Shown piece by piece: positions 57,302-64,000 of a stretch of DNA of 64,000 bases. The notes beneath the pieces were generated by a model, which did no database searches, had not been told where the DNA came from, and saw nothing but the letters and a program-made list of their open reading frames with translations. This DNA comes from Paramacrobiotus metropolitanus (taxonomy: Eukaryota > Tardigrada > Eutardigrada > Parachela > Macrobiotidae). A program made the translations under genes and the position numbers. Within the stretch, counting starts at the first letter, position 1, and each line of letters starts with the position of its first letter. The DNA is taken from positions 248,001 to 312,000 of the forward strand of contig NW_026570340.1 of the NCBI RefSeq assembly GCF_019649055.1, in the 5' to 3' direction.

Positions 57302-57738
57302 CTACACCCACATACAGAATGCGAACTGACTAGCCGATTAACAGGCGATGGATCAGAACGACATTACACCGTAGCAATTTAATTCTAAGTTGAGCTAGTT
57401 GCTCTGAGTTTTTATTGTATTTTATACTCCATTCTACTAAATTCTCTTCCTATTTTCCAGTTAATATAGAAGTATCTACCTATACAGTGCTTATTAAGTT
57501 ACGCGTTAAGGAGTTGCAAAGTTTCAAAGTTAGTTAGTTTAATGAGCTAGTTAGTTAGCCAGTCAGTTAGAAAGTCAGTAAGTAAGTTAGTCAGTCATAT
57601 ATAATAACCTAAGAAAACTAGTTTTACTGTTGGTTGAAGTGTTGATTCAGTTACTCTTAACTGCAGAGAAGGTGAATCGCCGCCAATTGCATTCTCTGCC
57701 GGTAGACACCCACGTCACGGAGGACTGAACAGCATCAT
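57302..57738. other. Part of the long last intron of the F-box-like gene, with TTAG/GTCA-rich simple repeat
   Basis: A degenerate tetranucleotide run (TTAGTTAG, CAGTCAGT, AAGTAAGT) lies at about 57528-57597. No coding signal. Confidence 0.5.
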
Positions 57739-58200
57739 ATGCCGATCTCTTGTGTCAGCTGGGATCCGGCGAAATTGAAGCCACGTGGCACGTCGCATAC
57801 GTCCGAACGATGTCCTGATGACTGCACAACATTCGCCTGGCAGGGAGGGATGTGCTTGGCAAGGGACGTCACTTGTGTGGACACGGTTGCGCCATCCCAC
57901 GTCAGGTCTACGGCAGCAAACGCAGGTGCAGCGGCATTGGAAGCGGATGAAAGGAAGTCCCGGCTTTATTTGTATCTAAATGGCAGATACATCTTCGCAT
58001 CGATAGCTTTCGAAACCATGGGCCATTGGGGACCGTCCGCTATCGCCATTACCAAAGCACTGGGTACGACTCGAGCAACACGCAGGCGAAGCCCGTTCCC
58101 ATGAATTTTTACGCCAAAGATTGTCACTGGAGATACAGCGCGGCAACGCGGCATCGGTTATGGGAACGATGGAAGGAGCGGACAGTTTAATGAAATTTTG
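57739..58200 (+). pseudogene. C-terminal remnant of the same reverse-transcriptase family as at 1-1921
   Basis: On + it reads FAWQGGMCLARDVTCVDT, PSHVRSTAANAGAAALEADE and SIAFETMGHWGPSAIAI, then in another frame a QRGNAASVMGT-like end near 58135-58170. These align block for block with the C-terminal part of the element at the window's start, ending at the same motif. It is broken by frame changes and lacks everything upstream. Confidence 0.75.
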
Positions 58201-59044
58201 ATGTTACTAGTAGACCCCGCGCAAACTGCGCGGAACAAATCAGCTGTAAATAATTTACGTTATTTGCAGGCTGCTAACCAGTAAAGTCGAAATCAGCGCA
58301 TATTCACCAAAATATGAGACTTATATCACCTTATAGAATAAAATGTGCAGTTTATTAATAAATATTTCATTTTTCGGCAAGTATTACTATTTTTGTGTAA
58401 TAATCAGCTAAAGTAAGTATGGAAGAACGTTCGGTGACGTGTACGCGCGCACATCAAAGATGCCGCCCACGCGCATCTGTTTTTTAGCGAGCTCCGCTCG
58501 CGCACCAGCTCCGCTTCGCCTTCTGTAAATATCCGTTTTTTATTACTAATTTTAAAAATACCGTTTTTCATCGGTATAATACGAAACTACTGAAACAGTG
58601 ACATCGGAGAAAGGGTTAATTTAAAACTACCGCAAAACATACCTTTTACCTAAATAAGTATCAAGCAACCACCGTTATCCCGCAGCTACTTGATAATTGG
58701 TACTGCCAGGCTGCCAGCAAGATTGAAGCTTGAAGACTCGCGACGCATGCAGTTCTCACTTGGGACACTTCCCTGGGTCGTTTGTGAGTTCGGTTGTCAA
58801 AATGACTTAAACCTTTCTTGAGTCTAAATTTTTATGATCTTTAATAATCTATTAAAAAAAGATTTCTTAAAACCATTGCAGACCGAAAACATCACAACAA
58901 ACAAAATTTGAAAAATTTTGTTTCACGATATAACCATATAACCCGCGCAAGCTCTGCAGCAAGGCAGTTACATTAAGTCTTCACTGATTGGTTGTGTTGT
59001 GGTTCCGTAGACTTTGTATGATAGGGTTTTTTAAAGTTTTCTCT
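58201..59044. other. Intronic/intergenic DNA, nothing recognised
   Basis: AT-rich with a GC-rich patch near 58430-58530. It lies inside the predicted last intron of the F-box-like gene. No coding, RNA or repeat feature is supported. Confidence 0.4.
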
Positions 59045-60755
59045 ATATAGTTATAGTTATAGTTTATTCAAGAGCAGACAAACCCTGAGGCACTCGCTAG
59101 TCTGGTCAGATAATAAGATAAAAATAACTAAAAAACAACATCCAGATGGCAGAACAGTCGGGGTAACATTATTACAGAAGATTATTAGAACGTAAAATAG
59201 CCAGGTAAAGGTCAATAGAACCACAACCGAACACCTCTTCCCCACGTAGTTTTTCAGTCTTACCATCAACAATTTCAGTAAACATTTTCCCCATTATTTT
59301 ATCATACAACTGCTTTAGCCTCATCTTCAGGGTTGTCTTCCCGATGCACAGCCGCGTGGTGGCATCGATCCGCTCTGTGCGGCGAAGCTCGTACCTCGCA
59401 CTTGTTTCCTTGAATGTCAGCAGGTTTGTCATGTAGGACGGCACATTAAAACTGCTCCGGTTACGTATCTTGTACAGCCATACCGCTTCCTTCTGCCGCC
59501 ATCGGTCGGTCGCTGGTGTGATGCCCAGCTGCTCGTACAGTTGCTGTGTTACCCGACAACTGCCGCCAGTGATGGTCCGCAAGGCTGCGTCCTGCCGTTT
59601 CTTCAGCTCCTTCTGCTCTCCCAAAGACGCCGTTGACCAAGCCAGTGCACAGTAATCTATGTACGGCTCGATGAAGGCGTGGTGAAGGGTGGCTCGCTGA
59701 GGGATGCTGAGACCGGTTCTAACTCGCTTGATCTTCTGTATACCGAAATTGATGTTTCGTTTCACTTTCTGGAACTGCTTATCCCATTTAGTTGTTGGTC
59801 AACTTCGACTCCCAGGTACGACACGTGTTGTTTTACGGCCAGCGCTTGACCGTTCAGCATTACCACTGGGTCAGTTTCCTTGGATTTGGTTCTGATGCAA
59901 ATAAACATTGCGGCGCATTTTTTTACGTTTAGAGCCAGGCTGTTGTCGTTAAACCAGGTTGAGACTTCCTCTAGTGCGGCATTCAATTTCTCAGCCGCTA
60001 TGGCTTTTGTTTTCCCGCGGCAATATACGATGGTATCATCGGCGAACGCGTCGATTTCAAAGTAACTGCCGCTGTTTCGTAATAAGTCATTCAGGTAAAT
60101 TATGAATAAAATTGGACCAAGCACAGTACCTTGCGGTACACCGGAAATTACTGGTAAATACTTTGAGGTCTTTCTGTTCGTCTTTACACGCTGCTGCCGG
60201 CCAGTGAGATAGGAGTGAAACCAATGCAGTGCCATGCCATTAATGCCGGCTTTTTCCAACATTAGCATTAGCCGCTGGTGGTTAACGGAGTCGAATGCTT
60301 TTTTGAGGTCAAGGAAGGCGACTGCTACTACATCACCGTCGTCCATCGCACACTTCCAAGTTTCTGTTACTTTAACCAGTAGCGTCTCGCATGAATGCCC
60401 TTTGCGGAAGCCGGACTGGCGTTGGGATAAATGGTCACACGCTTGCAGGTGAGTACTCAGTTGTATTTGTGCGCAACGTTCAAAGACCTTGGACATATTG
60501 CACAACAACGATATTGGGCGGTAGTCGTCTGGGTGCTGTGCATTGGCCACTTTCGGGATCGGACAAACATCTGCCATCTTGAAAACTGAGGGAAATATGC
60601 CTGACCGTAACGAGTTGTTAATCATGCAGGTTAATGGTGGGACCAGAATGGAGGCCACGGAGCCAAGTAAACCCGCTGGGATGCCAAAAGGACCAGATGC
60701 TTTCTTTTTCGCTCTTATGCTCTGTATTACGGACATTACGGCTCAAAGGATGTTT
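59045..60755 (-). mobile_element. CR1/jockey-like LINE, 5'-truncated, one frameshift
   Basis: Reverse transcriptase with PISLLCNMSKVFERC, FLDLKKAFDSVNH, SGVPQGTVLGPILF and the catalytic FADDTIVY at 59762-60736. Near 59795 one missing base moves the frame, and the thumb and C-terminal part continue to 59172 (LSIPQRATLHHAFIEPYIDY, TPATDRWRQKEAVWLYKIRN). The 3' UTR ends GGGTTTGTCTGCTCTTGAA plus a short TAACTA repeat at about 59045-59070. The endonuclease half is missing, so this copy is dead. It lies on the same strand as, and within the last intron of, the F-box-like gene. Confidence 0.88.
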
Positions 60756-63582
60756 GTTTTTTGAAATCCGAAAGCTGCGGGCTCATCTTCGAATTCAGCG
60801 CTATCGAATGATCCGTAAACGTTGAATATTGATCCATCCTCCGATTCTGGGGGATTTGACAGACACACTGGTCACGCTCCCTCTTAATCTTTTATTATAA
60901 AGGATAAGGAATTGTCGATGTTTTCAGTTATTCTAAAATTACGTTGTACCACAGGTGAAATAAAACACATCGCCAGACAAACACTGCTGCTTACCTGGCA
61001 TATTGTCTCCTGCAGTTCAAAATCCTCTTCATCATCCTTCACCGCAGTGCAGACAGACTGTAGTAACTCCGCTAGCTCCTGCAGCTGGTCGTCGCCAGGC
61101 TGCCAGGCACCGGCAGCGTGGCCTCCACGGGGTCCCACACCGCGCCCGGCCAGTCACCGCTCAACGGGAGACGCGCGTCCAGTGGCTGCGTGGCCGCCGT
61201 GCCATGCCACGACACCGCGACAGCCACGGTGCAGCGGACAAGATGGATGGCATCGCACGGTAGGGGCCCCCAAGGGGCCAGAAAATCACCCAGCGGCTCC
61301 GAGTCCTGCAGCTCCGGTTTGTGCACACCACAGTGCTCACGTCGCGCAACGCTCCAGAACCAGTCCGGTGAGCCCAGGACCGGCAGGACCTGCTTTCCGC
61401 GGACCAAATATAGCGCCGTCAGATGGATCCGGTTCTGGGCCCGCGCACCGCGAAGGCCATCACCTCCGTCACGGCCAGGAAGTCTTTCAGGTCGAACTGG
61501 AAGTCGCGGGCGATTATGATTTATGAGTAGACGCTTGGTGGAGCGACTCAGACAGTAGAAGATGGGAGCCACCAGGGAGTAGTGGTGAGTATAAGACTTG
61601 TCCTCCATGGCCACGCCCGTCTCGATCACCAAGTCAGCCGTCAAGGTGGGCGCGGTGAGGAGAGCGTTCGACGCTGGGCAGACCGTGCGCAGCTGCGTCT
61701 GCGTCGTCGTGTCCAAATGGGTCAGCACCTGCTGCCACATGTTCGCCGTCAAGACCCAACTGGCTTCCGCCTCCTCGCCATTCATCATCGCATCCCGCAA
61801 GATGCCGGGCAGCCACTGGATGGATGATATGATGGCCGTCTGCACGGGTCCGACGTACGTCTGCAGAATTACAAGAACAACAGGCAATTCAATGAACTCA
61901 TGCAACTGGGCCCGTCGGCCGCCGCTCGAAAATTTAGGAAATAATGTTACAAACGAACAAAAATTCGGTCAAATTGACGAAGAGGAAATGTGGAAACTTC
62001 CAGGAAAATAAAACTGTCACTTTGAAAGTCAAGCACGTTGTAGGAAACATGGGAGATCGTTGCGCTGAGTAGTACACCGAAAGTAGTCCGTGATCGGTTT
62101 GCAAATAAAGTCGCAGTTCGCGTTGAAACGAAGAATGTAGGTAAGTAGTAGGTAGGACTAGCCACTAGGTACTACCAGACCTGTGCATCGATTTTTAACT
62201 ATTTAACTTAGCATTTTCGAGTTATCCAGTTATAACGAAACTCCGAAGAGCTGCTTCCCGAAAACCTAACTCTACCGTAACTCGCACAAAAACTGCACAT
62301 ATCGTCAATGGTGAGTGACTGTCTAAAGCTAGATCCAGAATGAATCCAGGGACGGAGACAGAAACGGAATCTATCCCGTGGAGTGAGCAATACGATCTGG
62401 ATTGCGAGCTATGCGGAAACACAAAACGTCGCACCGTAATCGCTGACTTTTAATAATATTGAAAGTCTGGAAAACCAAAAATCAACACTGATCGGCGCAG
62501 CTCGATCGTAAAAGCGTAGAGCCAATTCAACAGTGTGTATCACTGTGCAGCACGTGCTATGCCGCGCCCACTAACACAACTCAAGCCAATCAGAAGAGAC
62601 ACAACACAGACACGTAATCCTAAGGCATAGCGCCACAGGCGTAGCGCCACTGACGTGAACGCTAGTGATCCCGGTCTCACAACTGAATAACTCGAAAAGC
62701 GGTTTACTTGGATGGATCGCAACTGGTAACGTAATTCGCACGCGAACTGTAAGACTTCTAATTCTAACTCTGTGTGAATTGTGAACTGCACAGTTCTGGG
62801 TGCTACTGCCACGAATTCAACATGACATTGAGGAACCTGCATTGTGCTGGCGGATTGCCCCATTTCCACTTCCTTGGTTTCCACAATATACTGCAACTGT
62901 CCATCCGCGACGCCGACGTACATCACAGCCCGGAAGTTGTCACTATCTGTAGCTGTCGCTAGTCGCCAGTGCATCTCTTTCACCCAACCATCCAGCTGTG
63001 ATGCTGACGCTCCCTGGCAGTCCTTTGGCAGGGACAAACTGCACTTGACAAAACTTCCCGGTCCCATGCGCTGGGGCAGCGTCACCCTTTGCCTGTCTCT
63101 GTCTCCTGACGCTCACGCGGCCTCGACGTCCACCAGTCGCGGGGAGCGGGCCAGCGGAGGAGATGCAGGGGGACCAGGTCCGTCCATGTGCCTTTGACGC
63201 TGTCATCCCGTCCCTGCACAATGACGACAGCATGCTGCAAATGGGGCGCTGATGACGCGGGGACCAGGTTCTGCGTCTCCGCGGGCCACCAGCGCCACGC
63301 GCCGCCCGGATATTCCCGGCGTAGAACTTCCACCGCACCGCTCGTTAGCGGGGCGGTACGCCGGTTCTTGTAAAAGCGCTGACACCAGCTCCTGGTCAGT
63401 CCAAGCCCGCGGATGGTGCGGAAGACGCTGTGGAAGGGGACGAGTTCGCGGCGCAGACGGGGACAAAGCAAATCGATGTACAGTCCGTTGTCAGCCACGT
63501 CCACCACGCGCCCGTACAGTAGGACACCGTCGTCGCCCACAACGTTGATATGACTGGGGTTGGGTGAAAACGAGGAAAACAT

Positions 63583-64000
63583 GGCTGACGATAAATGTGA
63601 TACCCGCAGTTTACAACCACAATCCACAGAGACAGCTGGACAACCAGCAGAAAGCGCTGGAAGGAAGTCTACGGTTGCTCAAGAAAGTGGTCAACAGAAC
63701 ACTGCCAAAAATTCAAAATGGAGTGTCTACAAATTAAAATAAACTTGCGGTTACTTGCCAATAGTTTTGATGAACAAAGGAAAAAAGTCGCACCGATGAC
63801 GACACTACAGCGAATTGCATGTAGTTGAACGACTGTACCGACGACTCGAGTTGCTACTATTTTATGACTCTTGACAGAAAACTGACAAAATGACTGTATT
63901 CAGTCAAACCACGAGCAAATATACTGGGAGCTAGGGTTGTCATCACGCCATCACACGCTATCCCAATTACGCCGATTTCCTGTTCCCAGTCCCATCATGC
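63583..64000. other. Upstream of the F-box-like gene, nothing certain
   Basis: A 53-codon + strand frame starts at ATG 63581, overlapping the start codon of the opposite gene by a CATG palindrome. It is Gln/Ser/Thr-rich with no family signature. I treat it as promoter or 5' flank. Confidence 0.35.

Larger units (their letters stand above)
57146..63582 (-). pseudogene. F-box-like family gene with several frameshifts and a LINE in its last intron
   Basis: Exon A 62708-63582 starts at ATG 63582 (MFSSFSPNPSHINVVG) with a beta-rich segment GVLLYGRVVDVADNGLYIDLL, then after a frame break near 63087 GSFVKCSLSLPKDC. Exon B 60995-61860 holds AIISSIQWLPGILRDA, the F-box-like core MWQQVLTHLD and TQTQLRTVCPASNALL, then HLTALYLV and WFWSVARR. 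Exon C 57146-57301 ends the protein. Splice sites and phases match at both introns. The frame changes near 63087, about 61530, about 61435 and about 61105; most are single-base changes in short homopolymers and one looks like an 8-bp insertion. I associate the layout with an expanded tardigrade family; its function is unknown. F-box proteins usually recruit substrates to SCF ubiquitin ligases. Either a young pseudogene or a gene with assembly errors. Confidence 0.55.

Noticed and set aside
63088-63111. A 24-nt intron (GTGAGC...ACAG) in the F-box-like exon.
   Set aside because: Too short to splice, and removing it keeps the same frame and the same stop; a missing base in the G run explains the shift better.
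63581-63742. A 53-codon + strand frame sharing the CATG of the opposite F-box-like start.
   Set aside because: Polar low-complexity sequence, no homology and no promoter signal; overlap of start codons is a by-product of the CATG palindrome.
1-64000. CRISPR arrays, bacterial operons, tRNA or rRNA genes.
   Set aside because: Spliced genes throughout mark a nuclear animal genome; no spaced direct repeats, and no tRNA B-box or rRNA sequence was recognised by eye. A tRNAscan or Rfam run would settle small RNAs.

Overview
The window is animal nuclear DNA: genes are split by short GT..AG introns (mostly 50-100 bp), coding exons are GC-rich, and non-coding DNA is AT-rich with decayed retrotransposons and small inverted-repeat elements. 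The genes are metazoan (BK-type channel, Lgl, beta-1,4-galactosyltransferase, SAXO, DAD1, FCP1). An F-box-like family at 57-63.6 kb resembles a family I associate with tardigrades, so a tardigrade or another compact ecdysozoan genome is my best guess. This is inference, not proof.

Layout. 1-1.9 kb: decayed non-LTR reverse transcriptase (+). 3.2-5.5 kb: beta-1,4-galactosyltransferase (-), 8 exons, with three single-base insertions in G runs. 6.8-14.8 kb: lethal(2) giant larvae homologue (-), 21 exons, about 1374 aa, fully open. 17.7-25.1 kb: a very large repeat protein (-), at least 2228 aa with about 40 SAXO-like motifs. 25.3-28.7 kb: an ordinary SAXO gene (-) directly upstream of it. 32.3-33.5 kb: a small inverted-repeat element, a perfect hairpin, kappaB-like sites, a TATA box and a tiny secreted Cys-rich Diedel-like gene (+) with an in-frame UGA where the family has a conserved Cys. 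35.2-42.5 kb: a 27-exon SLO/BK-like channel gene (-), fully open at 1282 aa, but without the K+ selectivity filter, the calcium bowl and most S4 charge. 43.8-45.3 kb: a secreted protein interrupted by a 185-bp inverted-repeat element. 47.5-48.4 kb: DAD1 (-), head to head with FCP1/CTDP1 (49.0-52.2 kb, +). 52.6-64 kb: accessory DNA with two LINE copies, a second reverse-transcriptase remnant, three diverged 250-bp tandem repeats, an inverted-repeat element, orphan exons, and a broken F-box-like gene whose long intron holds a LINE.

The genes do not form one pathway. Two neighbours, SAXO and the giant repeat protein, look related by descent and may both act on axonemal or other stable microtubules. 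DAD1 and FCP1 share a 562-bp bidirectional promoter with three CACGTG boxes. The strongest candidates for undescribed biology are the filterless SLO channel, the UGA-containing Diedel-like gene and the giant SAXO-like repeat protein. Exon borders were set by hand from splice consensus and reading phase; no alignment or RNA data were available.
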